Notes under the pieces: generated by a model
The model's input: only the letters and a program-made list of their open reading frames with translations
Told to the model about the DNA's origin: nothing
Databases searched by the model: none
Shown: positions 1-13,471 of the stretch, piece after piece
How the letters are laid out: the number at the start of each line of letters is the position of its first letter
Numbering within the stretch: the first letter of the stretch is position 1
Origin: Trichosphaerium sp. ATCC 40318
Taxonomy: Eukaryota > Discosea > Flabellinia > Trichosidae
DNA: 64,000 bases
Assembly: GCA_038496445.1 (NCBI GenBank)
Contig: JALMLS010000228.1
Location: forward strand, 1 to 64,000
Direction of reading: 5' to 3'
Program-made: the position numbers and the translations under genes

Positions 1-297
1 TATCTAAGCAATAGAAAACAGCTATTAGTAGGGCTACTCGCGGTAAAGACCAGAACTGTCCATTCTTTGTTGATTCTTTATCCAACATGTGAATAATAAG
101 AGCATACAGTATAAGCACTATATAATTGCGTCAACAAACCAAAGCAATGCAACAAAACTAGTCTTACCTCCAAGACAGACATATACAAGTACACTAAGAT
201 ACAGGAGTATAATAGCAGAAGCTCCAAAAGTCTCAAAATACGTTTTTGTTTGATAGTCTAAGAGCAATGGTAAAAATCAATTCAACAGAAGTTCGTT
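1..297. other. No gene recognised
   Basis: Downstream flank of the first minus-strand gene. I see no open frame with recognisable content, no RNA gene and no repeat. Confidence 0.5.
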
Positions 298-3200
298 TCA
301 AAAGTTGTTTTGATAGAAGTGTGAAGTTAATGTACCATCTCTGAGCCCCATAAGGAATGTTGGCGTATCTGTAGGGACATAACATATTTCTACACCATCT
401 TTGAGTTCAAACACTTCATCGTCTAAGTAAGGTTAGCAACTCAGCTTAAGCTATTTAATCAAACTCATACTTATAATAACAAACTCTTCAACTGAGTCCC
501 TTAATTCTAATACAGCCAAGCCAACCAAAGTAACATCTTCCACCGTCAATGAACTCCTTTAAGTAAAAATTAAAACTTGTTTACATCAATGGAGTACGTA
601 CGGTACAGTAACATTAATACAAGTCAAGAAACCACTAGTAATATTTTCAGAACTTGTAACAGAATAACCATCACTTATAAGTTCGCCAACAATGGCATTA
701 TGTATATTAACATAGAACCTTATAGAACCATCACCAACTTGGTTAGATTCCAGAGAAGCTTTAAACAATAAGAATAAAGGAAAAAGACCAAACAACTTAC
801 CTGGAAAAAATGGAGATATAACGACTTGTTCAAAAGAGCTTTCACGAACAACCTAAGTGCTATTAGACTCCAGAACGGCTGCTTGCGTATTATTGAATGT
901 TCCTTACCCGAACGACTGCCTCAGTACAAGCGGTAGCAGTATAGTTTGATGTTACAACAAGCTTAGCATTTGTTGTAAACGAAAGATTTCTATTGGCTAG
1001 ATTTGGACATATTTGAAATGAAGCCAAAGCATGCCCGTTATTGTTGTTAAATGTTTCTGAGTTGAAACAATCACTACCACCACTTTTGTTATCTCCACAT
1101 AAACATGAAGTAGTCTGAAGAGCATCAAGTACACCTTATTCAAAGAGTTAAACTTAAACAAATTCTTGATTGTTTTTTTTTCCTCATCAATTCAAAGAAC
1201 TCACCAGAAAATCTACATTGGAACTCTGATTTTATAAGCCTTTCTAAAATATTAGCTTGAATTTCTGGTATGATCTTGACAACTTCTGAATCAATAACGT
1301 CACCACTTAAGAACCCAGGTTAGGAGTTTTCCAAAAAAAGCAAAAAATAAAAACAAAAAGATTTTCGGACACTTTTGTGTAGACAAGACGCACTAGATAA
1401 CATCTGCTGGTTCCCACGTAGGTGAAATAGTCGTTGAAGGAAGCCATGTATATTTATTCCTCCAAACCCCTGTACGCCACGTGTTCCTTTGTCCAAATAC
1501 ACCAGCACAGGCAGTGCACTCAGTTTCGTTCTTAAGAGATAAGTGGGCGAACTGAGTAGGATACAAGGAGTCTATGCAGTAATGTCCTCTATAGCACGTG
1601 TTAGCTATTTAACATCCCAAATATTTAGGTACCGTTCCAGGCATTCTTGCTGTGATGTAGCAGCATCATAGAAAGTACTAAACATCAGTATTGTTAGTAT
1701 ACATGTGGATGAACAAAACTATGTATTACCCTCCGACTGCTTCGCAAGCTGACCTTGTCGCAATGGTCCTATCATTACAGCCACCCTGTATATATTAGAT
1801 TACAATAATATAGCCATATCGTACCAGTGGCGTCCAGTCTTGATACCAAAACAAATTAAGTTCTCTAAAAGTAGTTGCGATTTTTGGTAAATTCTAAATC
1901 CACGTGTTATTACAGAATAGACTACCTATGTAACCGTACACAAATATTAAGTGTATCTGGAGTGAGGAGACTAGTCTCATTAAAAGGTAATACACATCCA
2001 ACAGTTTCACCAAGGCACTCAGCTTTTAGAAAAAAGTCAGTCTATCTTTTTCGTATTAAAGTTTAAGCGACTTACTCGTAGCTTCACATTGTGCTTGAGT
2101 ACAGTTATCACAAGGAATCGAGCATTCCATTTCAGTTTCGCATTCAATCTTGACTTGAAGATTAACCAAAACGAAATGACATGGAGAAAACCCAACGTAC
2201 TCTTGTTTTGTTGACTAATTCTATATTTTTGTCGATGCAAACAGGTACGCATTCCTGAGGGTTTACCCAGACGCTTCCTTCCCTATAAGCACATTTAAAA
2301 GGTGTGTCCAATAACGAATAACAACATACCACCAAGTGAGATTTCGGTTCAAACATTCTGATTCACTGACAAATTCAATAGTACAGAGTGAACTAGAAGT
2401 ACTGTGATAGCTCGTTAGTAATTACATGTGCGCAATAGTAATAGCGTACAATACACCTCCTATATTATCGCAAGACTGTTGTGTTGTATAAGTCAAACAA
2501 CGAGGTTGGCATACTATTGTTAGATCTTCGTTTTGATCGCAAGTGTCTGTAGGTAAACACGTGTCGATTGTGCTATTTTCTGGTTTGCGGCATTGTTGAC
2601 CCCGAGGGAGCATTGGGTTCCAAGTTCCATTCTTCTTACCGCAAGAATCTTGTCAAAGCTGTTAAACTCAACGAAAACGAGAACTAGTACCTTCATCGGC
2701 TGTTCCATAAAAGAAACAACCAGGGAATATAACAATTTGCTCTGAAGCGTTTAGAAACGAACATAAAGGACCTATGGTGGCGTCTTCACAATACTCTAGA
2801 TTGAAAAAGCATTAATGAGGATGAAGTATTGATGTATACACGCACGTTGATTACAAGTATCGCTATGCTCAGAATCACATGGTTTCCAGTTACACGTCAT
2901 TTTATTGTCACATTCTTCTTGTGTGATATTTTTACTACTTCCACCTTTTGCAAAATCACGTGGTTTAGCTCAAATGGGTAATAATAAAACGTAGAAATGA
3001 CCAAGAAATAATGGTTGAAGTACCTCTACCAACACAACGCTTGACTAAAATCTGTTTTATATTTTCTTCAAAGAACTCTTCTGGTCTGTTTTCAACTAAT
3101 GCAAGACCATCAGCAAAATTTTTATCACGTGACATTTTCGTACATCCTACTGCTTCTTCAGTTAAATTTGTGATTAAAAGACTGCCCAAGTCAGTTGCTC

Positions 3201-5935
3201 TTGATCTGTAGCACTACAATATAAAGTTAGATACTTTTTAAAACAGATCAGTCTTTTTTTGTTTACCTCTATCAGGTACTGATCATCTAAGAGTTCTTTT
3301 GAATTTGCTGTCATATCATTTATAGGAAATACCCTACAATGTTTATCTGGCATACACTCGGTATTGCAGTCATCATCTGTATTACATTTGATACGACATA
3401 GTCCTTAACAAATTGTTTTAGATCAAATTGTTTTAGATCTACAACAAGAGAAAAGAAAGAAAATAGTACCGTCAATGCAAACCCGAGGCCCGCTTGCATC
3501 TTGCTCACATCCATCAAAGATAGTACATCCCTGAGCATATATTTCTTTCTCGCATATGCTTGTGTAAGGAATAAACGCATATTGTGCTGTACGTGACTGA
3601 GTAGGAGGTTAGTATAGACAGGCAGCAAAGCGAGATAAGGAGTGAAGCTCTTACTTCTCGATAGATTTGTCCACAAATATTTGTCTGTTCCAACTGGTTA
3701 ACTTGGTCGTAAGCAATAAACTCTTGAACAATATCCTACATATACCAGTAAGATGGCTTACTCAGGTTACAAAATAAATTAAAGTATCATACAGTCATGC
3801 ACTTAGGAAATGTGCAAACGTCTTGCAGTCCATCTGTGCTTGGTATAAGAACTGGCACATCAACAGTTAGGTCTCTAGCTCTGCAGCATTGTTTAGACAA
3901 TAACCTAGGTAATAATCAGCTAGATCTTTGCGTCTCTTCTTTTGTGGAACATACGCAGGGTTGCAGCAAGGATCTAGCATAAATGCAGGAGAATGTGGTT
4001 CTTCACTGCACGAAAATGAATCAGTAACCACACTCGTAGCTGAAAATGGTAGCTCTTTAATTAAACGATTACGAATTAGTTCAGTGCAACCAATCCATGG
4101 CCTTGATAACTGTCCAGCTAGAATCTACAAGAAAGCTACTTTAGACAGACTAACACACAGTTTGATTTTCCTTCTATGTTTATGTTTGTGTGTTTACCTG
4201 CGCTGAGACTTGAAACCCGTGTAGTTCATCAAAACTTAATGGAGAATCATCAAAAGAATTGGCAACAGTTTTCATGTCTTAACAAAACCATTAGAAAAAA
4301 GCTAAAGACAAGCATCTTACAAGTCACCACGGCACTCATTTCTTCAAAGTTACATTCAGATGTTGGTCTTTCAGCGTCAGCTAGAGGGAAAGTACCTTCC
4401 AAAGGCTAATGTCTTGTTAATAGATCCTTTTATTTCAGTTTTTTGAATGACTGGTACCTCTCCTGTGGCACCAACAACCCTAGGTGTTGTCAAAGTACAC
4501 TCCGTATCTTTATCAAACCATTCTCGTACAAGAGGAAACGCACTCAATATACCTGTATAGTCCAAACCAACACGAGGGTTTGCAGGCCAAGATACTCTGT
4601 TAAAAACAGCTATATTAAGCCTCTGTGGTATTAAGGATGTGTTTCCATAATTAAGAGGAATACCACTAAAAGGGATAATGATTAGGACTTCGTAAATGAA
4701 TAAGTTTCAAAAAAAAGTTCATTGTACCCTGCCTGAGCAAAAGAATGCGCAAGAGAATCAGAAGCGATTGGTGGGGATTTATAGCATAGAATTCCTTCTA
4801 ATTCTACACAAGCAACATCATCTATAACAACCCAACCATTGCAGTTTATTTCCAATCCAACTGAAAAAAAAAATCAAAACCCATTTTGTATTTCTATTCC
4901 TATTTACTTACGTCCAAACCAGAAGTCTGATATTGGAATCAACGACTCACCTGTTATTCTCATTAATGCAAGAATAATTATTATTTGAAAAGGTGTGACT
5001 TGTGTCGAGTAGTAAAGGTCTCAATATTACGTACGAGGAAAAGTAACGTCGCCTTTTACTGTTTCGGCTATTTCGTTTTCAAACGCCAAAATTAATGTGC
5101 CATCCCATTCTCCTTTACCTGCTTCAAGTGACATAGTACGAAGTTCTGAGCAACACAAGGATAGTCCATCTTGAGAGTTTGTAGCAGTGTTCAAACCTAT
5201 TGAAACAGTGTAAATACATTTGGAGCTCAAGCAGCAAATGATGGGCGCCCAGAAACAAAAGTATCTAATCAAAGTGTACCCACTTTAGCCTTTACATTGG
5301 CTGATAGTTCTAGATCTATCCACAAGTAAATCAAGTTCAAATCAGAACCAAGGTCTACAAAGTCTGTAAACAAAGAAAACCTCCAACTTTTTTTTTTGTC
5401 AGTTCAGCTTGAAATCACGTGCCAGTTGATTTGTAAAGTATTGTGACCTTATCGCAAGTCCCTGGATTCTCTACCTGCGCGTTGAATACTGCACCGTTTC
5501 GAGGAACAATGATAGAGCTAAGAAAGAGAAAAAGTTAATTTTTGTTTACAAAAAAAACTCTGGTATTGTACGGAACTCACCTGTCCGTATCATCTATGCA
5601 TTTAGAAATCGGTGTGCCCTCTTGTAGTATTTTTTAGGCGTTTTTAACGAATGACAAAGACATACCAAGACAAGGGTAATTACTACCGTTGCAACACCGT
5701 TTAAATCGTGGATACGCATTGATGTCGCCAGTACAAGACGTATTAACAAACACTGGCTCTGAATAATCTATTTCAAATGTAGTGCCAAAGTATTGCGCTC
5801 CTTTTATGTTTTAGCGTTATTAGAGCCGTTTTACGTACCAAATACATTACTTTCAGCTTCGATTGCCACAACGCGTTCAATCCTGGGCGCAGCGCGTGAT
5901 AAGCCTACCAGGAACAGTAGAAGCACAATGCGCAT
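298..5935 (-). CDS. Long secreted cysteine-rich protein, many exons
   Basis: I do not recognise the family. The start at 5935 opens a signal peptide (MRIVLLLFLVGLSRA), and the next exons join in frame through introns of about 38-60 nt. The body is rich in cysteines, with repeated Thr-Gln-x-x-Cys turns (TQAQCEA, TQQSCDN, TQEECDN). Recurrent exons resemble one another: one near 1,220-1,310 with VVKIIPEIQANILERL and one near 3,000-3,190 with ENIKQILVKRCVGRG. The last exon ends in-frame at 298. The protein is probably extracellular or cell-surface. The exon map is incomplete; around 4,390-4,420 a 28-nt intron is needed to keep the frame open. It could be two genes, but I saw no internal stop followed by a new signal peptide. 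Confidence 0.55.
5364..5422 (-). other. GC-AG intron with donor GCACGTG
   Basis: The preceding exon ends ACT-G and the next begins AC-TTT-GTA-GAC, giving an open reading (TDFVDLGSDL) only if the intron starts at GCACGTG. Starting it at the inner GTGATT puts the next exon into a frame with an early stop. The acceptor is TTTACAG. Confidence 0.65.
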
Positions 5936-6265
5936 TTATTGATCAGAGAAAAAACGTAACAATAACTCCCTTTCGTGTATTTATACGCAACGGCCCGGCA
6001 ATAGTCCTTACAATGTTTGTTAAGTAGCCGCTTTACTAAATGCGCACAACCAAATTAAGCATTCAGAAGAAAAATAAACGGGCTAACTTAGCTCCGCTTG
6101 GTTATGTAGAACTCAGTAGTAATGTAGTACGACAATACTTAGAGGCATAGTACATTTTGTGAGGACAAAGAAAACTCCAAACGGAACGATTTTCTAGTTT
6201 TTTACACGTGTTGTTGAGAAGTCGTATTCGGGAGGTATTTGCGCTAGTTTTCTCTTGATTTCTTG

Positions 6266-8476
6266 TTAGGTTATTGTCTTATCAAACATATGTTTACTAG
6301 ATTGCAATAGTTGTCTATTCCACAAAGGGTTTTGTTTAGTAATAAATAAGATAATGTTGATTTACCTTTGTGATGACTTCTTTTGTAGTCCGTTGTCTTC
6401 AAAGCTCTCCCAGTTCCATTTAAACTCGGGATAAGCCACTTCTAATATTCTAGGATAATTTGGAATTAAACTTACTGCTCCTAACTGAACAAGTTGGTAT
6501 GTAGCGATGCGATACCTGTTTTTTTTTGTTATTATTTTTTTGCATTTTTCGAATTATTTTACACGTACCACGCTTCTATGTTTGGTATGCTCAGTTTTTC
6601 TTCAGCATATCTCACAAATCCTATAATATTCTCGCCAATCTCCCAATACCCTCTTGGGGTTGTTTTCGTTTTAGGACGTAACCTAAACGGGAATATTAAA
6701 CGACAGAAAAAATTAGGAATAACATACTTGAAGGAGTTCTCATGCCATGAGAATTTTGGATATAATGTCTTCAACGTTTGGTAGAGACTGCCGTATCTAC
6801 ATTCAATTTGACTAATTTAAGACAACGAAGATCAACATACTGTTGTGTTATCCACTGTAACTTTCCATGTTCAAAAAGTTTTTTAGGTGAACAATCATGC
6901 CAATTATCTAACGCGTGGAATCTCATCTTTTCGCTTACACTATTTATTCTTGATCGTTGATTATCTTCATTAAACCAATAACCATTAGGGACAGTCCTTA
7001 AGTTCATATAAGTCAAAGGACTCCAAACGCACATTGCTAAAAAGATCGCACGAAAACTTTTCCACATCCCAATCATGTTCAGGGTATACAGCCATTAGAA
7101 ACGTAGAGTATGAATTGCCATAGCTTTAAAAGTTAGCTAAAGGTTATGCATTATGATTTCGTACTTGCTGAGTATCATTCTTGTTCTATTTCCCAGCACA
7201 TCTTGAGGTGTTACTGAGTAGAAATCATCAAGTGTTTCAATTCCAAGCTCAGATCTGCTTGTTTCGAGAATTGATCTGTGGTGTTGCAGAAGACTTGTAG
7301 GTGGCGGTTGACGTTTTACTCGTTTTTTCCTACTCCTACTGTATGTGCGTGAGTATCACATTATGTTCAATATGTACGCACTTTATGTAAAACTCAGTGA
7401 CGTCCCAGCGATGCTCTGGATACAGATTTAGGATCATATCTATCAAAGAGTTGTATCTTTAGATCTATTAGTGTCTTGTAATACTTAGTTTCGTATGATG
7501 TACCTTGATATTACTCCTGACACTCCTTTAGATATAACATTTGCATGAGGTATACTATACCAACCATCATAGGTAGTAACTCGTAGCTCCTCCGAAATAA
7601 CGTCCAGTAGTTGCCTTTGATTTTCAACGTCATCCCAGTGATTTTGAGATTGTTTCCTAGTCACGTGTGAGTACCTACATCCCACGTGACCAAAACATGT
7701 GTATCGTACGCAAATTTTGTAGTGTCCCACTTAAATTGTGGGTATAAAGCTACAAGTGAAGCCGGTAGAGAAGCGTCGTGTCTATTTGTATTATAACTTG
7801 TTTTAAACTAAAGTTCTACTTACTGCTTCAGGATTGGGCGACCACCGTTACTCTCCACTTGACATGTGAATACACTATACCAATCATCAAGTGACTTGAC
7901 ATTTAGTTGCAGCGCTATTTCATTCAATTTGGTTGTTTGTTTGCACGGCAGATTCCAGTCAATGTTTGTTCTAAAGAAAACCAGTCTGTCAACAACCAAC
8001 TGACATTTAATAACAAGCACGTACCTAACCCTCTTTGCTGGATCTACTGCTGTAGGGTTAAAGGCTAATAACAGATTTGTAATTGATCCGTTAAATCTAA
8101 GCAGTGTAAGCGCTATTTATCATAGTGGTGGCGTTGTAGCGGTATGTGAAGCTAAAATGAGTAATTTAATTGACAGTACTAACTTTGATAGTAAATACTT
8201 TCCGCCAGCCTTTATTACGCGCGTATGTGTGACTTTTCGCCAATCTTCGTGAGTTTCAACGCCCAGTCTGATACTTAGGCGCGTGAAAACGCGCTTTAAC
8301 GAAGCTAGCTGCTCTAAAATACTATGAGAAGTGGTTAATAGCAAAAGCGCTAGTGCCTGGTGAAAAGTCCGCAAAACGAGCATGACTTGCGCTTGCAACA
8401 CGCATGTACGCATTGAATCTGCTTCAGAACAATGTTGTAAAACAACTTTTCGCTTCAGGTTAAGTTTGACGCTCAT
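6266..8476 (-). CDS. Tandem W/NQR-DWY-GG-YPExxW repeat protein
   Basis: Multi-exon gene coding for about six copies of an 80-90 residue module. Each copy reads roughly W-x-D-V/E-NQR-x-L, then a DWY or DDWYSV turn, a GG-xx-L/I-L segment, and closes with YPE/Q-x-x-W-D-x-x-x-F. Visible closing motifs are YPQFKWDTTKF, YPEHRWDVTEF, YPEHDWDVEKF, YPKFSWHENSF and YPEFKWNWESF. Introns of about 40-60 nt fall at similar places in successive modules, suggesting growth by tandem exon duplication. From memory, similar modules occur in large families in some fungi and algae; no function is established to my knowledge. The start at 8476 gives a basic, hydrophobic N-terminus. The upstream region is interrupted by the pogo element, so the promoter or a 5' exon may be displaced. 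Confidence 0.65.
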
Positions 8477-8487
8477 TCAAATAATTA

Positions 8488-8538
8488 GTGAAAAGTATAA
8501 AATGTCCCAACCACAGGTAAAATGTCCCCACTTTTCAA
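8488..8538 (+). repeat. Left terminal inverted repeat of the pogo element
   Basis: Begins GTGAAAAGTATAAAATG and ends CCCCACTTTTCAA. It matches the reverse complement of 10411-10461 except for a short block in the middle (ACCACA against ATTCTA). Confidence 0.9.
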
Positions 8539-8600
8539 CACTTTTTTTGAACAAAAAATTGATGCTACGCTCTTAAAAAAAATACTTTTTTATTCTGATT

Positions 8601-10402
8601 TTAACATGATGTGTCCATTTGCGTTGAGTACCAGTTACCAAAAGATCGCCCTCCTGTACATTCTTCTTCGTGCATTTCAACCATTTTTTTTCCATCAAAT
8701 TCTTTTAAGCAGCATGGGCATGACCCATACTGATCACAGACTTCACACCACACCCACGTAGATCCTCCCCTCCATAAGCGCTCGCCACATATCTGACAGG
8801 TCTCACATTCATTTTTGTACTTCTTCTTAGCAGCGGCAAGTTTTTTTTCCTGTTTTTTTTTTTCTTTTTTCTGTCTTGTCTCCTCTCTATGAACATTCTC
8901 CTCCTCAAATTTTTTTGTTTAGCATCTCTCTTGAGTTGCCTTAGCTCTGCCTTGTGTTTAATTTCTTGTTCTTTATCTATCTTTTTTTTTTTTGCTAATT
9001 CAACCATTTGGGTAGCAATATAAGCATCCCCTTTTGGTACTGTCATTGGACCGATTGTTAGGGCATTTACTTGATTGCTGTGGCTGTATAGCTCATCCAT
9101 AGCGTTTTTGGCTTTTCTAGCAGTATCGGTGATGAAGGAAGGTGATTGTTTAGGTTGGACCCCTACATTTTTTGAAGCATGATTTAAGATCAACTTTCTG
9201 TTGTAGGGTACAATGCCCACGGACTTCCATGCCGATTTTAAGATTTTGGGAGACAGTGCTTTGGTCTCTGCAGCTGCAACAGCCATTATGTCATAACGTC
9301 GTGTTTTATGTTTGATCTCTGTGCCACTTTCAATTGTAATTTTCCTGTTTAATTTATATGCCTGAGCTAGGGTAGCAAATGGCTTGTCATCTAAGGGTTG
9401 CGTGAAATGTGAGGTATGAGGCACCCATGTGATAGTGTGTACATGCTGTTCAAGGCATTTTTGTAACGATTCTGTTTTAATGTGGCTGGCCAATCTATCA
9501 AGGAATAAAAATGCAACCCTGTCCCCTTGAAAAATTTTCAAGTGCTTTAAGAACACATCAAGAATTTTTGGCCAAATTTCGTTGGTCACATACCCTTTAC
9601 CATGAAATATATAGTATCTAGGCCATGAAGAGCGGGTATTTGTTGGTCTGGGTACTGTCATTTGATGCACTTTTTGTTCATCACCTTTGTTTTTTGCTGC
9701 CATTATATAAATTGACACCAGTACGCGTCCAGAGGCTGAAACAAACGGAATCAACGTGAGAGGGCTGCTTGTGTTATTGTTCAGCCGCCCAGCAATTTTC
9801 ATCGTTCTATCTTGAAAGGTAATGTGTTGATACTTGTCACTTGATGCTGTTATCAACTTTTTGTCACAATTGAACATCAAATCTGGGTTCATATAATACA
9901 TCTCTGAGAATCGCTCAAAACCATCACACCAAGCTTCTACACGTGGCAGAGTGACAGGAGATACACGGCAGCGGCGAATTGTCTTCGAAACAGTGGCTTT
10001 GAGTTCAATATTGTGTCTTTCAGTGAAGCCATCACACCAAGCTTCCATACTGGTCGACTTCTTCTTCTTGTACAGACTTTGTGCCATAGATATCAAGGCT
10101 GCACGTGATAGAGGCATATGACGCCCGCTAAAACTCAAACAGTAGCCAACCAACATTTCTTCTTCAAAATCCGTAAAAAGTTGGTTGCCATGAGATTTGA
10201 AATTCTCCGAATTCTCCTTTGCAAATGCCCTCTGAACACGCTTTCGTAGTGATTCTGATTTAACACAGTGTTTTTTAGCCACTGTGATGCAAATTTGACG
10301 AATTGAGAGTGTTTGTGAAGGTTTACGCTTCTTTAGTTTATAAAGTACTTCCTTTGTGGCCTCTGCCATGTTTTTAGCCTTTGTGGCACTTCTGCGAGGC
10401 AT
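8601..10402 (-). pseudogene. Pogo-type transposase with a 1-bp frameshift near its 3' end
   Basis: The open frame 10402-8705 codes for 565 aa: an N-terminal helix-turn-helix region, a CENP-B-like segment, and a DDE_1 nuclease core with catalytic-type aspartates in FNCDKKLI and LFLDRLASH and the PLDDKPF block. After a seven-T run at 8910-8916 (seven A on the coding strand) the open frame becomes an implausible basic tail. The neighbouring frame continues a Lys/Glu-rich linker into a Cys-rich finger (CQICGERLW, then CEVCDQYGSCPCC) ending at a stop at 8601. One missing base in that run therefore explains the break. It is either an inactivating mutation or a homopolymer sequencing error. Confidence 0.85.
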
Positions 10403-10410
10403 TTTAAAAA

Positions 10411-10461
10411 TTGAAAAGTGGGGACATTTTACCTAGAATTGGGACATTTTATACTTTTCAC
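10411..10461 (-). repeat. Right terminal inverted repeat of the pogo element
   Basis: Mirror copy of 8488-8538, ending CTTTTCAC immediately before the TA target duplication. Confidence 0.9.
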
Positions 10462-10637
10462 TAAATGTAGTACAGTTCGTTTAGTACAACAACCACTGTA
10501 CAATAATAAACGACTACTACAAAGCGTGTAGCTAGTACGATCTACAATGGCGCAACTAGGTGATATTTCAGGTCTACCTCCACATTGTACGTCACGAATA
10601 CCACGCCAGTGCCATACTAACGCGTATAACAGTAAAA

Positions 10638-11746
<1,109 letters not shown>

Positions 11747-11925
11747 AATAAACAACCTGATTTCACTTTGTTCTCGCTTTGAAATACATGTAACTCTCTG
11801 TACACCGTTGTGTGATTCAATGAGTGTATGGTCCTATCACTCGGAGAAGATGGCTAAAGACTATGTCGCAGACAGCGACATCTTTTTTGAATAATGTGAA
11901 GATGCGATTTTTTATTGATAAGGTT

Positions 11926-13471
11926 TTAGACACTTTCCATTTGCCAGTGTTGGTTTTGGTTGCCGTTGTTTGATGACCACAAATAAACGTTTTGAACATT
12001 GCTACCACCATTGCCGCCGTCAATAGAGAAGCCGTTTGCGTTTCTCTTTTCAAGTCTAAACCTGCCGTTTGACAATGAAACTTTTCTCCAATGTTGGTTT
12101 TGGTTGTTACTACCGCACTGGTATATCTTTAAGTTTTGTCCGTTACCTCCACCATTGTTACCATCAAGGCAAAAGTTTGTGTCTCTTTTTTGGTAAGAAA
12201 AGAAACCGTCACCACGAGGAATCTCAATCCAATGTTGGTTCTTGTTTCCTTGATTGTACGTATACAAGAAAACGTTTTGGTTGTTGGATCCACCGTTTCC
12301 TCCGTCAAGAGCAAAACCTAAGGAATTTCCTTTCCTTAAAATAAACCTATTACCTGTAGGTGGTGCAGGCGAAGGAGAAGGGCCAGAACCTTAAAAAAAG
12401 CATAAGAACCACATATCTTTTTTTCTTGTTTTTTTCCGTCTTTTCAAAAACAAAAAGCGCCCCACAACACATACCTTGATTAACCACAAATCGAGCGACG
12501 TAGTCAATATGAAAATCGAACGTGAGAGAATCTCTGAAATTGGCAGGAGTATTAGGAATCTCACCAAGAAGCGCTTCTTGATCGAAAATCAAAGTTTCTG
12601 GTGTTCTTGTGACATGATATATCTGTTGAGCAGTTCTTCCGCTCCAAACTTTGTTATCAGGCATAGACCTGTATTGAAGAGGGTTGTCGCTTATTTTAAA
12701 TATCCTCCTTACTTGACGCCCGTTGTAGTAGAACTCTAGATTATCAACAGCTTTGAGAAGTCCGTATGTGTTCCAACCAGTGTTTGTGTTAATTGGCGCT
12801 CTGTAGCTGAGTTGTCCGTCGGTTTGATGAATATTACTCGCCATCTGATTGAACCAGTTGTTTGGAATGTTCTCTATGATGTCAATCTCTACAGGGCCTA
12901 TTGGACCTTGGTTAAACCTAAACCAGAAAGAATGAGCCAAGTTTCTTGCGGCATTATTTCCCATTTTAGTCACTCTCATTCTTGCTTCATAGAAACGGCC
13001 AGGGATGGCAACGCGATCAAGTGTCCTGAAGAAACCGCTATACCATTTGACAGTGTATGTTCTTCCGTTGTATACCCAGTTGTAGTGTTCGTTTGAAGGT
13101 AAGTATCCGCATCTCAAAGTCAAGTAACTGTCATCGTTTGCTTGACCTCTGACGTCGCCCAAAAAAGATCCATCGGTTTTGAAATGTTGGTTATGACGTC
13201 CTCGAAATCCTGATGATATTGGAAGGTCATCCCAACCGGTCATTTGGTTCTTCCACTGAGAAACAGGAGTAAGAACGTTGTCACTACCAAAAAAAAAGGA
13301 AATGAGCTTTACCTGTGCATTAAATTGCTCTCCCCAATCTCGTGATACACGGCCTGCGTTGATTTGTTGCTTCCACCAGTGGTTATTATCGATAATATCA
13401 GGCGCGTTCCATCCAGCAGAAACGAGCTGAGTACAAACTACCGCGATAAGAAGGAGGTACACGCTTTTCAT
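11926..13471 (-). CDS. Secreted GH16-like glycoside hydrolase with C-terminal ricin-type lectin domain
   Basis: The start at 13471 opens a signal peptide (MKSVYLLLIAVVCTQLVSA). The catalytic part contains VEIDIIENI, the ExDxxE active-site strand of GH16 (laminarinase/agarase/endoglucanase clan), with aromatic substrate-groove residues before it (HSFWFRFNQG). One intron at 12390-12474 (GTATGT...AAG) joins this to a Pro/Ser linker and a beta-trefoil of three repeats. Each repeat has a DGGNGG/DGNNGG turn and an NQHW (QxW) motif. Expected role: breaking down beta-glucans or galactans of prey or wall material, with the lectin anchoring the enzyme on sugar. A 36-nt intron-like stretch near 13285-13320 is read as coding here because removing it would create a stop. 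Confidence 0.85.

Larger units (their letters stand above)
8488..10461. mobile_element. Pogo/Tigger-like DNA transposon, complete
   Basis: A 1,974-bp element bounded by near-identical 51-bp terminal inverted repeats and flanked on both sides by TA (8486-8487 and 10462-10463), the target duplication of the Tc1/mariner/pogo superfamily. It holds one transposase frame on the minus strand. It lies between two divergently transcribed genes, 11 bp upstream of the start codon at 8476 and about 175 bp upstream of the one at 10638. The well-kept TIRs suggest a fairly recent insertion. Confidence 0.9.

Noticed and set aside
8705-8816. The last 35 or so codons of the transposase open frame as a real C-terminus
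   Set aside because: The alternative frame gives a proper Cys-rich finger and removes the anomaly after one missing base at 8910-8916.
13285-13320. Short intron in the GH16 gene (GTAAAGC...TTGGTAG)
   Set aside because: Removing it puts TGA directly in frame, whereas reading through keeps the frame open.
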